A stretch of DNA of 64,000 bases from Micromonospora humi (GTDB lineage Bacteria > Actinomycetota > Actinomycetes > Mycobacteriales > Micromonosporaceae): the NCBI RefSeq assembly GCF_900090105.1, contig NZ_FMDM01000014.1, positions 1 to 64,000 on the forward strand. The letters are read 5' to 3'. The notes beneath the pieces are model-generated. The model was not told the origin of the DNA. It ran no database searches and saw only the letters and a list, made by a program, of their open reading frames with translations. The position numbers and the translations under genes were made by a program. Numbering within the stretch: the first letter of the stretch is position 1; each line of letters opens with the position of its first letter. Shown piece by piece: positions 25,225 through 32,926 of this stretch.

Positions 25225-26652
25225 TCAGCGCGCGTCCTGGCGGGGCAGCACCACCTCGCGCAGGATCAACTGCAACGCGGCCACCGTCGGGATGGCGATC
25301 AGCGCGCCCACCACGCCCAGCAGCGACACCCCGAGGAGCGCGGCGAGCAACGCGGCCACCTCGTTCACCGACACCGCCCGGCGCATGATCTTCGGGTAGA
25401 TCAGGTAGTTCTCCACCTGCTGGTAGACCACGAAGAACACCAGGCAGGCGATGCCCACCGGCAGGTCGGTGGCGAGGCCGACAAGCGTCACCACCACCGC
25501 GCCCAGGGTCGCCCCGATCTGCGGGATCAGGTCGGTCACCGCCACCACCACGGCCAGTGCGAACGGGTAGGGCAGGTCGACGACCATCGCGAACACGAAC
25601 GTGCTCGCCCCGGCGAGCACCGCGATGGCCAGCGCGCCGACCATGTACGCGCCGACCCGGGTGAGGATCTCGTCGCCGATCAGCCGTACCCGCTCCCGGC
25701 GCGAGCGCGGCACCAGCGCGTACCCGAGGCTGCGCAGCTTGTCGAAGTAGGCCAGGAAGTAGATCGTCAGCACCAGCACGGTCAGGACCCGGAAGATCGT
25801 GCCGAAGATCAGTTGCGCTCCGCCGAGCACGCCGCCGAGCGCCCGGCTGATGGTGTCGGCGTTCGCGGCCGACCGGACCCGCTCCATCACGTCGTAGCGG
25901 ACCACGAGGTCGTTGACGGTGGGATTGCGGCGCAGGTCCTCGACGTAGCCGGGTAGCTGCTGGACGAACTGCCCGGACTGGGTCACCACCGGGGGCACCA
26001 GCGCGAGCAGGCCGCCCACGATCAGCAGCACCACGGTCAGCGTCACCACCGCCACCGCCAACCCGTGCGGCAGGCCCCAGCGGCGCAGCCGGACCACCGC
26101 CGGGTGCAGGCCGACCGCCAGGAAGAGCGCGATCACCACCAGGACCAGGATGCCGGCCGCGTTCCGGACGCCCAGGAAGACGGCGTACGCCAGCAGCACG
26201 CCGAGCGCGCCGGTGAACCCGACCAGGAAGCTGTTGCGCCGCAGCGGCCGCCCCGGCACGCCGAAGCGCCCGGACGGCTCGAACTCGCCCGGCTCGATCT
26301 CGGTGACGGCGGCGCCGGTGCTTCCGGCCCGGGGTGTCGGGCCGGCGCCGGTGCTTGCGGTCGGGGTGGTCGGGCCGGGTTCGGTGCGGGCGGTGCCGGT
26401 GCTTGCGGTCGCGGTGGTCGGGCCGGGTCCGGTGCGGGCGGTGCCGGTGCTTGCGGTCGGGTTCGTCGGGCCGGGTCCGGAGCTGGAGCGGCGCGCTGCG
26501 CCGGAACCCGGAGGTCGGGCCGGCGCGGTGTCCTTCGGAGCGGCCTCGTGCGGCGGTGTCGGCGCGCGACCCGGGTCGCGCGGCTCCGGCTCCTCGCGCA
26601 ACGCCTCGAACGGGTCGTCGTCCTCCGGCGCGGCGGATCCCTCCTGCGACAC
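25225..26652 (-). CDS. AI-2E-family (PerM-type) membrane transporter
   Basis: The last 340 residues form a typical AI-2E exporter core with about seven to eight transmembrane helices, the conserved FFVVYQQVENYLIYPKIM (in parts) and ending VALQLILREVVLP. The first 120 residues are hydrophilic and rich in Pro, Thr, Ser, Gly and Ala, with imperfect 16-residue repeats encoded by 48-bp DNA repeats. A GTG start (VSQEGSAAPED) is used; an in-frame ATG at 26691 would add 13 Gly/Cys-rich residues. Family members export small molecules or ions; the substrate is unknown. Confidence 0.87.
   Translation of the reverse strand: MSQEGSAAPEDDDPFEALREEPEPRDPGRAPTPPHEAAPKDTAPARPPGSGAARRSSSGPGPTNPTASTGTARTGPGPTTATASTGTARTEPGPTTPTASTGAGPTPRAGSTGAAVTEIEPGEFEPSGRFGVPGRPLRRNSFLVGFTGALGVLLAYAVFLGVRNAAGILVLVVIALFLAVGLHPAVVRLRRWGLPHGLAVAVVTLTVVLLIVGGLLALVPPVVTQSGQFVQQLPGYVEDLRRNPTVNDLVVRYDVMERVRSAANADTISRALGGVLGGAQLIFGTIFRVLTVLVLTIYFLAYFDKLRSLGYALVPRSRRERVRLIGDEILTRVGAYMVGALAIAVLAGASTFVFAMVVDLPYPFALAVVVAVTDLIPQIGATLGAVVVTLVGLATDLPVGIACLVFFVVYQQVENYLIYPKIMRRAVSVNEVAALLAALLGVSLLGVVGALIAIPTVAALQLILREVVLPRQDAR
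26335..26480. repeat. 48-bp in-frame tandem repeats within the transporter gene
   Basis: Just over two full units and partial flanking units of a 48-base sequence, each containing GGTGCTTGCGGTCG, encode the Pro/Thr/Ser-rich cytoplasmic tail. The frame is kept, so copy-number change would only alter linker length. Confidence 0.75.
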
Positions 26653-26804
26653 CGTGCCTCCCCCGCAGCTCCCCGTCGCCCCGACCGGCATGTCGGAGCG
26701 CTCCTGAGCCGCCCGCGCGTGGTCGACGCCGCGGCCCCGCCCCGCAGGTTAGCGGCCGCCACGCGTGCCGACCATCCCTCGGCCCGCCCTCTCCCCGCCC
26801 GGTC

Positions 26805-26859
26805 GATCATGAGGCTGACGGTGTGGAAAGCGCTCTCCGAGGCGGACAACTTCATGATC
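26805..26859. repeat. Palindromic element with GATCATGA ends
   Basis: GATCATGAGG and CTTCATGATC form 10-base arms with one mismatch around a 35-base centre. The centre contains TGGAAAGCGCTCTCC, itself nearly palindromic. It resembles the second element in having GATC at both ends and in size (55 bases). Confidence 0.6.
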
Positions 26860-26897
26860 ACCCACGCGACGTGCCCCGGTGGGGTGGGGCCGGATGG

Positions 26898-26953
26898 TGA
26901 TCAAGGGGTTCGTGTCATCGGGGAGATCGACTCCGACACGAACTCCTTGATCA
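26898..26953. repeat. Palindromic element with TGATCAAGG ends
   Basis: Two 19-base arms, TGATCAAGGGGTTCGTGTC and its complement, differ at one position and flank an 18-base centre. It lies 17 bases after the stop codon of the long coiled-coil gene, so it may also act as its terminator. Confidence 0.7.
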
Positions 26954-26969
26954 ATCCGAGGGGGGCGGG

Positions 26970-29060
26970 TCAGTCCTTGTCGACGGTGACGGCGCTGGGG
27001 TTGGCGCTGCGCTCGTCGGTGGTGGGCTTGGTCGGGCGCTTGCCGTTCTCGCCGGTGCTGGTGATCTTCGTGGGTGTGGCGCCCCGGCCGCCCTCGCCCG
27101 GTACGGCGGCCACGGTGGGCTCGCCGTCGACGCCCGCCCCGACGGCCGAGTCCATCGTCGTCACCGGCTCGGCGATCGGCTTCGCCTGCCCGGCCTCGGC
27201 CGGCTCGCCGGTCGACCGGGTCCCGCCCTTCTCCGGCCCGGTGCCGTTGGCCGGCACCGCGGCCGTGCCCTTCGCCGCCCCGGCGCCGACCAAGGCGCCA
27301 CCGTCGGCCGGGTCGCCGCCGCCCACGGGAACACCGTCACCCGTCGACCGGCCGCCGCTGCCCACGGGAACGCCGTCGCCCGTCGGCCGGCCGCCGTTGG
27401 CGGCGGTGGCGAGGTCACCGGGGTCGACCGGGGTGGCGGCGATGCCGGCCGAGTCGGCGTCCCGCCGCAGCGCGGTGAGCCGGTTCTCCAGGTCGTCGGA
27501 CTCCTGCCGGGACTTCCACGTCTCGGTGCGCAGGTCGGCAAGCTCCTGCTGGGCCTTGGCGATCTCCAGCATCACCCCGGCGAGCTGCTGCCGGCCGGCG
27601 GCCACCTCCTGCTGGGTGGCGGCGAGGTGCTGCTGGGTGGTGGCCAGGTGCTGCTGGGTGGTGGCCGCGTACTCCTCGAACTGGCGACGCGAGGCCGCGA
27701 CGTGCTCGTCGGCCTTGCGGCGCTGCTCGGTGGCGCTCGCCTCGGCCCGGCGCAGCAACTCGGCGGCCTCCAGCTCGGCCTGCTGCCGCATGGTCAGCGC
27801 GTCTTCCTCGGCGGCCTGCCGGATGCTCGCGGCGTTGCGCTCGATCTCGTCACGCCGGGTCGTGTACGCCTGCTCCAGCTCCTCGTGCCGGGCGGTGTGC
27901 TGCTTGTCCAGCTCGTCGCGGCGCTTGGCGAACTCCTGCTCGGCGGCGGCCCGGCGCTGGGCCAGCTCCTTCTCCGCCTTCTCCCGCTGCCCGGCCACCT
28001 CCTTCTCCACCCCGGCCCGCCAGGCGCCCAGCTCCTGCTGGGTCTGGGCGCGGGACTGCTGCACGTACGCCTCGGTCTCGGTGCGCATGCGCTGCACGTA
28101 CGCCTCGACCTCGGCGCGGTTGCGCTTGCCGGCCTCGACGGCCTCGGTGGTGAGCCGGTTGGCCTCGGTGCGGGCCCGGCCACGGGTGGCCTTGGCGGCC
28201 TCCTCCGCGTCGTCCACGATCTTCTTGGCCTCGGCCAGCGCCTTGGCGTGGGTGGCCCGACCGGCCTCGGCGGCGGCGTCGGTGAGCCGCTTGGCCTCCT
28301 GCTGACCCTTGGCGTGCACCTCCTTGGCCGCCTCGCGCAGCTGGTTGGCCTCCTGCTGGGCCTTGGCCAGCGCCTCCTTGGCCGACTCGCGCAGTCGCGC
28401 GGCCTCCTGCTGGGCCCGGGAGTGGATCTCCTTGGCGGTGTCCCGCAGCTGGGTGGCCTCCTGCTGGGCCTTGGCCAGCGCGTCCTGGGCGGTCCGGCGC
28501 AGCTTCTCGGCCTCGTCCTGGGCGGCCGTCCGCAGCTTGGTGGACTCGTCCTTGGCGGCCTTCAGCGTGGCCTCCGCCTCGGCCTTGCGGGCGGCGGTGT
28601 GCCGCTCCTCCTCGGCCCGGCGGGCGGCGAGCGCGATCTCGAAGTCCTTGAGGGCCTGCGCGGCCTGCTCCCGGGCCTCCTCGACGATGTGCTCGGCGGC
28701 GGCCCGGCGAGCCTCGATCTCCTCGTTGGCGGCGGCGAGGATGTCGTCGGCCTGTTCCTCGGCCATGGTGAGGATCTGCTCGACCCGGGGACCGAGATGC
28801 CGGAACGAGGCTCGGTCGACCACACCCACCTGCTTGCGCACCTGGGCGAGGTCGCGTTGCAGCACCTCGACCTGGCCGGCCAGCTTGTGGATCTGGGTGT
28901 ACGCCTGCTCCCGCTCGGTGGTCAGCGCCGCGATCTCGTGCTCGGCGCGGGCGACGTAGCGGTCGACCTGACGTTTCTCGTATCCCCGCAGCGCGGACTC
29001 GAAGCTGGGTTCCGTGGTCACGTCCCCGCCGAGCGCGAACAGTTCCTCGCCGTGCGACAT
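26970..29060 (-). CDS. Long coiled-coil cytoskeletal protein, Scy-like
   Basis: A 696-residue protein. The N-terminus has a DivIVA-like motif (ALRGYEKRQVDRYVARAE); a Glu/Ala/Arg/Lys/Gln-rich coiled coil fills about residues 35-525. Four 18-residue repeats of the type ALAKAQQEATQLRDTAKE lie at about 194-265. The last 160 residues are Gly/Pro/Thr-rich and disordered. Scy of Streptomyces, a polarity scaffold at hyphal tips, has the same layout and is encoded next to filP and a methylmalonyl-CoA epimerase gene, as seen nearby here. It is shorter than Streptomyces Scy (about 1300 residues). Tip localisation is inferred. Confidence 0.82.
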   Translation of the reverse strand: MSHGEELFALGGDVTTEPSFESALRGYEKRQVDRYVARAEHEIAALTTEREQAYTQIHKLAGQVEVLQRDLAQVRKQVGVVDRASFRHLGPRVEQILTMAEEQADDILAAANEEIEARRAAAEHIVEEAREQAAQALKDFEIALAARRAEEERHTAARKAEAEATLKAAKDESTKLRTAAQDEAEKLRRTAQDALAKAQQEATQLRDTAKEIHSRAQQEAARLRESAKEALAKAQQEANQLREAAKEVHAKGQQEAKRLTDAAAEAGRATHAKALAEAKKIVDDAEEAAKATRGRARTEANRLTTEAVEAGKRNRAEVEAYVQRMRTETEAYVQQSRAQTQQELGAWRAGVEKEVAGQREKAEKELAQRRAAAEQEFAKRRDELDKQHTARHEELEQAYTTRRDEIERNAASIRQAAEEDALTMRQQAELEAAELLRRAEASATEQRRKADEHVAASRRQFEEYAATTQQHLATTQQHLAATQQEVAAGRQQLAGVMLEIAKAQQELADLRTETWKSRQESDDLENRLTALRRDADSAGIAATPVDPGDLATAANGGRPTGDGVPVGSGGRSTGDGVPVGGGDPADGGALVGAGAAKGTAAVPANGTGPEKGGTRSTGEPAEAGQAKPIAEPVTTMDSAVGAGVDGEPTVAAVPGEGGRGATPTKITSTGENGKRPTKPTTDERSANPSAVTVDKD
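28266..28481. repeat. 54-bp repeats inside the Scy-like gene
   Basis: Four consecutive 54-base units encode 18-residue repeats with QQEA and LR at fixed places. Units one and three (ALAKAQQEA) are more alike than units two and four (IHSR/VHAK), which suggests that a two-unit block was duplicated. Confidence 0.65.
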
Positions 29061-29160
29061 GCCCCCATCCTCACACGCATCCGGCTCTGTGGGGGCGATA
29101 CGGACGCCCCTTCTGGGACCTACTTCACCCTCGTGGCGAAACGGTCCGGAGAAAGCATGA

Positions 29161-29202
29161 CGGCGCGGAGTGGCACCGGTAACCCGGTGTCACTCCGCGC
29201 CG
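29161..29202. terminator. Strong hairpin between the two coiled-coil genes
   Basis: A 19-base stem with one G-T pair and a 4-base loop lies 28 bases after the stop of the FilP-like gene. It probably ends that transcript, so the two coiled-coil genes can be expressed separately. Confidence 0.8.
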
Positions 29203-29230
29203 CGGCTCATGCCCCGTCAGCGGGTGGTGC

Positions 29231-30484
29231 TCAGCCGGCCGACTCGGCCGTGACCTTCTGGCCGGCGGCGTCGGCCTTCGGCGCCTCGGCCTTGTTGCCG
29301 CCCGCCGGCACGCCCGGCACGATGCCGGCCAGGCCGGAGAGCATCTGCCCGAGCTGCGAGGTGACCGCGTCCTTCTGGCGGGTGAGGTCCTCCACCTCGC
29401 GGCGGGCCGCCTGCGTGGTCAGCTCGGCCTCGGTGCGAGCCTCGTTGAGCACCCGCTGCGACTCGGCCCGGGCCTCGTTCAGCGTCTTGTCGGCCAGCGC
29501 CTTGGCCTTGTCGACGGTGTCGTTGGCGGTGCGCTCGGACTCGACCCGGCGCGCCTCGGCCCGCTGCTCGATCTCCTTCGCCCGCTCCTGGGCGGCGCGC
29601 GCCCGCTGCTCGGCCTCGTTGACCATCTTCTGGGTCTGGCTGACCTGGGCGGCGTGCCGCGCCGACTCCTCGCGCTCGGCCTTCTCGCGCCGCTCGGCGA
29701 GCTGCAGCTCCAGCGCCTGCAGGTCCTTGTCGCGCTTGTCGCGCGCGTCGGTGAGCAGCTTGGTGGCCTCGGCCCGCTTCTCCTCGGCCTCCCGGGCGGC
29801 CTTGGCCCGCTGCTGGGTGATCTCCCGCTCGGCGGTGGCGCGCAGGGTGGCGACCTCCCGCTCGACGGTCGACTTCAGCTCGGCCACCTCGTGCGCGGTG
29901 ACCGTACGCAGCTGCTTGGTCTCCCGGTCGGCGTCGGCGCGCAGGGTGTCCGCCTCCCGGCGGGCCTGCACGCGCACCTCGGCGGCCTCACGCTCGGCGG
30001 CGGTGCGGACGCTGCCGGCCTCACGCTCGGCGGTGGCCTTCATGGCGGCCGCCTCGGCGCGCGCCTTGTCGGTGATCTCCCGGGCCTCGAGGCGGGCGGC
30101 GGAGAGGATGCCCTCCGACTCGCGCTTGGCCTCGTTGCGGTGGTCGTTGGCCTGCTCCTCGGCCAGCCGGAGGATCTGCTCGACGCGGGTGCCCAGGCCG
30201 GAGAGGGTCGGCCGGCTGTTCTCCTCGAGCTGCTTGTTGGTCTCGGTGAGCTTCTGCTCGAGCGCGCCCTGGCGCTGCTCGGCCTGCCGGAGGCGGCGCT
30301 GGGCGTCGTTCATCCGCTGCTCGGCCTCGGCGCGGGCCTGCTCGGACTGGCTCAGTGCGGCGCTCAGCCGGCCGATGAAGTCGTCGACCTGGTTGGTGTT
30401 GTATCCGCGCAGGCCAACAGTGAAATCGGGCTGTGAGTTCGCGTTATCGAAGAACGCAAGAGGGGAGGACTGCTGCTGGGGCAT
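29231..30484 (-). CDS. Coiled-coil intermediate-filament-like protein, FilP-like
   Basis: A 417-residue protein. After a short N-terminus it has the DivIVA-like VGLRGYNTNQVDDFIGRL, then an almost unbroken Glu/Ala/Arg-rich coiled coil (about 40-385), and a Gly/Ala/Pro tail. The motif near residue 100 (GTRVEQILRLAEEQA) is shared with the Scy-like neighbour, so the two genes are paralogues. Streptomyces FilP, about 310 residues, forms filaments that stiffen hyphal tips; this protein is longer. Conserved gene order with scy, mce and the thiolase gene supports the assignment. Confidence 0.82.
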   Translation of the reverse strand: MPQQQSSPLAFFDNANSQPDFTVGLRGYNTNQVDDFIGRLSAALSQSEQARAEAEQRMNDAQRRLRQAEQRQGALEQKLTETNKQLEENSRPTLSGLGTRVEQILRLAEEQANDHRNEAKRESEGILSAARLEAREITDKARAEAAAMKATAEREAGSVRTAAEREAAEVRVQARREADTLRADADRETKQLRTVTAHEVAELKSTVEREVATLRATAEREITQQRAKAAREAEEKRAEATKLLTDARDKRDKDLQALELQLAERREKAEREESARHAAQVSQTQKMVNEAEQRARAAQERAKEIEQRAEARRVESERTANDTVDKAKALADKTLNEARAESQRVLNEARTEAELTTQAARREVEDLTRQKDAVTSQLGQMLSGLAGIVPGVPAGGNKAEAPKADAAGQKVTAESAG

Positions 30485-30641
30485 TGGGACATACTCGCAG
30501 ACGCCCCAGGGTGGTTCGCAAGAGTGGTCGGCAGCTTTCGCGTCCTCTTTACATGGTCAACTCGCACGACCGGCGAGGCCGGACCAACCGGCGATCTTGG
30601 CAGGTCCCGGGCGCGGCGGGCGTCGCGGCGACGATGCCGGG

Positions 30642-30673
30642 AAAGGGCCGCGGGTCGGTACCCGCGGCCCTTT
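30642..30673. terminator. Hairpin terminator after ccr
   Basis: A perfect 14-base stem (AAAGGGCCGCGGGT) with a CGGT loop, with AAA/TTT at the base. It lies about 75 bases after the ccr stop codon on the minus strand and can serve as its terminator. Confidence 0.7.
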
Positions 30674-30748
30674 GTCCGCACGACTGTCTGCACGCCAGTC
30701 GAATGGCGTCACGGTCGGCCGGAAAGGCAATCCGGCGTCGCCGTACGG

Positions 30749-32104
30749 TCAGTGCCCGCGGAACCTGTTGATCGCGCTTTCGTGCCGGGACCGCAGCTCG
30801 GTGTCCCGGACGCCGAGCCCGTCGCCCGGCGCGAGGCAGCGCACGCCGACCTTGCCCTGGTGCGCGTTGCGGTGCACCTCGTACGCGGCCTGGCCGGTCT
30901 GCTCCAACGGGTACGTCTTCGACACGGTCGGATGCACCTTGCCGAGCGCGACCAGCCGGTTGGCCTGCCACGCCTCGTGGTAGTTGGCGAAGTGGCTGCC
31001 GACGATGCGCTTGAGGTGCATCCACAGGTAGCGGTTGTCGTACTGGTGCAGGAAGCCGCTGGTGGAGGCGCAGGTGACGATCGTGCCGCCCTTCTTGGCG
31101 ACGTAGACGCTGGCGCCGAACGTCTCCCGGCCCGGGTGCTCGAACACGATGTCCGGGTCCTCGCCGCCGGTCAGCTGACGGATCCGCTCGCCGAAGCGGC
31201 GCCACTCGTCCTGGTCCTGCGTGTTCTCGTCGGACCAGAACCGGAAGCCCTCGGCGGTGCGGTCGATGACCAGCTCGGCGCCCATCTTCCGGCACAGCTC
31301 GGCCTTCTCCGGGGAGGAGACCACGCAGACCGGGATCGCGCCGCCGTTGAGCGCCATCTGGGTGGCGTACCCGCCCAGGCCGCCGGAGGCGCCCCAGATC
31401 AGCACCACGTCGCCCTGCTTCATGTTCGCCCCGTGGTGCGAGACGAGCTGCCGGTAGGCGGTGGAGTTGACCAGCCCGGGGCTGGCCGCCTCCTCCCAGC
31501 TCAGGTGGCGCGGCTTCGGCATCAGCTGATTGGCCTTGACCACGCACAGCTCGGCCAGGCCGCCGAAGTTGGTCTCGAAACCCCAGATCCGCTGCTGCGG
31601 GTCGAGCATGGTGTCGTCGTGGCCGGCGGCGTCCTCCAGCTCGACCGACAGGCAGTGCGCGACGACCTCGTCGCCGGCCTTCCACCGGGTCACCCCGGGC
31701 CCGGTCCGCAGCACCACGCCGGCCGCGTCCGAGCCGACCACGTGGTACGGCAGGTCGTGCCGGCGGGTCAGCTCGGAGAGCCGGCCGTAGCGCTGGAGGA
31801 ACTTGAACGTGGGCAGCGGCTCGAAGATGCTCGTCCACACGGTGTTGTAGTTGATCGCGCTGGCCATCACCGCGACCAGCGCCTCACCGGGAGCCAGCTC
31901 CGGGGTGGGCACCTCCTGCAGGTGCAGCGCCTTGCGCGGGTCCTTGTCCCGGGTGGCCATGCCGTCGAACATCCGGGTGTCCTCGGCGCGGACCACCACG
32001 CCGCGGTAGCTCTCCGGCACCGGCAGGCCGGCGAGGCCGGCGAGTTCCCGTTCCGGCTGCGTCGAGCCCTCCGCCGCCATGATCGCTTCAAGGATGTCCT
32101 GCAC
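30749..32104 (-). CDS. ccr: Crotonyl-CoA carboxylase/reductase
   Basis: A 451-residue medium-chain dehydrogenase that reduces crotonyl-CoA with NADPH while adding CO2, giving (2S)-ethylmalonyl-CoA. The NADPH fold has VVLIWGASGGLGGYATQM. The CO2-binding residues described for the Kitasatospora setae enzyme (Asn81, Phe170, Glu171, His365) appear here as Asn87, Phe176, Glu177 and His371, all shifted by six, so carboxylation is well supported. Start is GTG after GGGAGGT. The product feeds the ethylmalonyl-CoA pathway and polyketide extender units. An operator-like palindrome lies about 130 bases upstream. Confidence 0.95.
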   Translation of the reverse strand: MQDILEAIMAAEGSTQPERELAGLAGLPVPESYRGVVVRAEDTRMFDGMATRDKDPRKALHLQEVPTPELAPGEALVAVMASAINYNTVWTSIFEPLPTFKFLQRYGRLSELTRRHDLPYHVVGSDAAGVVLRTGPGVTRWKAGDEVVAHCLSVELEDAAGHDDTMLDPQQRIWGFETNFGGLAELCVVKANQLMPKPRHLSWEEAASPGLVNSTAYRQLVSHHGANMKQGDVVLIWGASGGLGGYATQMALNGGAIPVCVVSSPEKAELCRKMGAELVIDRTAEGFRFWSDENTQDQDEWRRFGERIRQLTGGEDPDIVFEHPGRETFGASVYVAKKGGTIVTCASTSGFLHQYDNRYLWMHLKRIVGSHFANYHEAWQANRLVALGKVHPTVSKTYPLEQTGQAAYEVHRNAHQGKVGVRCLAPGDGLGVRDTELRSRHESAINRFRGH

Positions 32105-32231
32105 GGTGACCTCCCGTTCGTCAGCACCCGCACCGGGGCAGGGGTGCTGCCATCGTCGGCGCCGGCGCGACGGGGAACCATGTCGGCAATCGACACATCC
32201 GGCACCGGTCGCGCTCCTGTGGGCCCGGACG

Positions 32232-32245
32232 TTACTGAACGGTAG
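32232..32245. promoter_or_regulatory. Operator-like palindrome upstream of ccr
   Basis: TTACTGAACGGTAG differs by one base from the palindrome at the ecm promoter (13336-13349). It lies about 130 bases upstream of the ccr start, implying a leader if it marks the promoter. The ccr -10 box could not be fixed. Confidence 0.55.
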
Positions 32246-32349
32246 CTAGGGCGGGAAGTCCTCTGTGAAAAACTGCATCGGCCGATGCGTGGAGATGTCC
32301 GTGGGAACGTGAAACCGCGCATGGCCGCGCGTCTTCCCACGTGTTAGGA

Positions 32350-32390
32350 AGGGCCCCCTATTAACAGACGTCTGTTAACAAGGGGGCCCT
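32350..32390. repeat. GGGGCCCC-type intergenic element, copy 2 (inverted form)
   Basis: AGGGCCCCCT and its complement flank a perfect 18-base palindrome, TTAACAGACGTCTGTTAA, together about 41 bases. It lies 10 bases after the epimerase stop codon and probably ends that message. Confidence 0.75.
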
Positions 32391-32399
32391 GCTTGCATC

Positions 32400-32864
32400 T
32401 CAGGCGGGCTGGACCAGCTCGATCAGCACGCCGCCGGCGTCCTTCGGGTGCACGAAGTTGACCCGGGAGTCGGACGTCCCGCGCCGCGGGGCCTCGTAGA
32501 GCAGCCGGACGCCGCGCTCGCGCAGCGCCGCGCAGGCCACGTCGATGTCCGCCACCGTGTAGGCGACCTGCTGGATGCCGGGACCGCGCTTGTCCAGGAA
32601 CTTGCCGATCGTGCTGTCCGGCGAGAGCGGGGCCAGCAGCTGCACCATGCCGCCGGAGGCGTCCGGCCCGACCGCCAGCATCGCCTCGCGTACGCCCTGC
32701 TCGTCGTTCGTCTCGGTGTGCACGCAGCGCATGCCGAAGGTGCGCTGGTAGAAGTCGATCGCGGCGTCCAGGTCCGCGACCGCGATCCCGACGTGGTCGA
32801 TGCGGCGCAGACCGATGTCTGTGACAAACTCGGCAGCGGGCTCGACGGAGGAGTTCTCAGCCAT
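32400..32864 (-). CDS. Methylmalonyl/ethylmalonyl-CoA epimerase
   Basis: A 154-residue VOC-fold enzyme that interconverts the 2R and 2S forms of methylmalonyl-CoA and probably ethylmalonyl-CoA. RRIDHVGIAVADLDAAI carries the first metal His. Further ligands are in GGMVQLL and PGIQQVAYTV (here Gln where many have His), and the end has FVHPKDAGGVLIELVQ with the catalytic Glu. CAGACT lies 6 bases before the ATG, so the message is probably leaderless. It is divergent from the thiolase gene and shares an operator-like site with it. Confidence 0.9.
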   Translation of the reverse strand: MAENSSVEPAAEFVTDIGLRRIDHVGIAVADLDAAIDFYQRTFGMRCVHTETNDEQGVREAMLAVGPDASGGMVQLLAPLSPDSTIGKFLDKRGPGIQQVAYTVADIDVACAALRERGVRLLYEAPRRGTSDSRVNFVHPKDAGGVLIELVQPA

Positions 32865-32877
32865 GGCGCTAGTCTGA

Positions 32878-32893
32878 CCGAACAATCGTTAAG
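32878..32893. promoter_or_regulatory. Operator-like site between epimerase and thiolase genes
   Basis: On the minus strand CTTAACGATTGTTCGG matches the mutase-gene site (CTTAGCGATCGTTCAG) at 13 of 16 positions. It begins one base upstream of the CAGACT -10 box of the epimerase gene and 34 bases before the thiolase ATG, so one bound regulator could control both directions. Confidence 0.6.
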
Positions 32894-32926
32894 GCGTACA
32901 GGTCGGCACCCCCCTCGGAGGCAGGC

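Larger units (their letters stand above)
26653..26969. other. 317-bp intergenic region with two long palindromes
   Basis: No gene is seen. The region separates two minus-strand genes and holds two hairpin elements (26805-26859 and 26898-26953) that make up about a third of it. Confidence 0.7.

Noticed and set aside
27627-30983. A 1118-residue plus-strand frame opposite the coiled-coil genes
   Set aside because: It is a shadow of repeated Glu/Ala/Arg codons read backwards, giving Leu/Gly-rich sequence without a start context.
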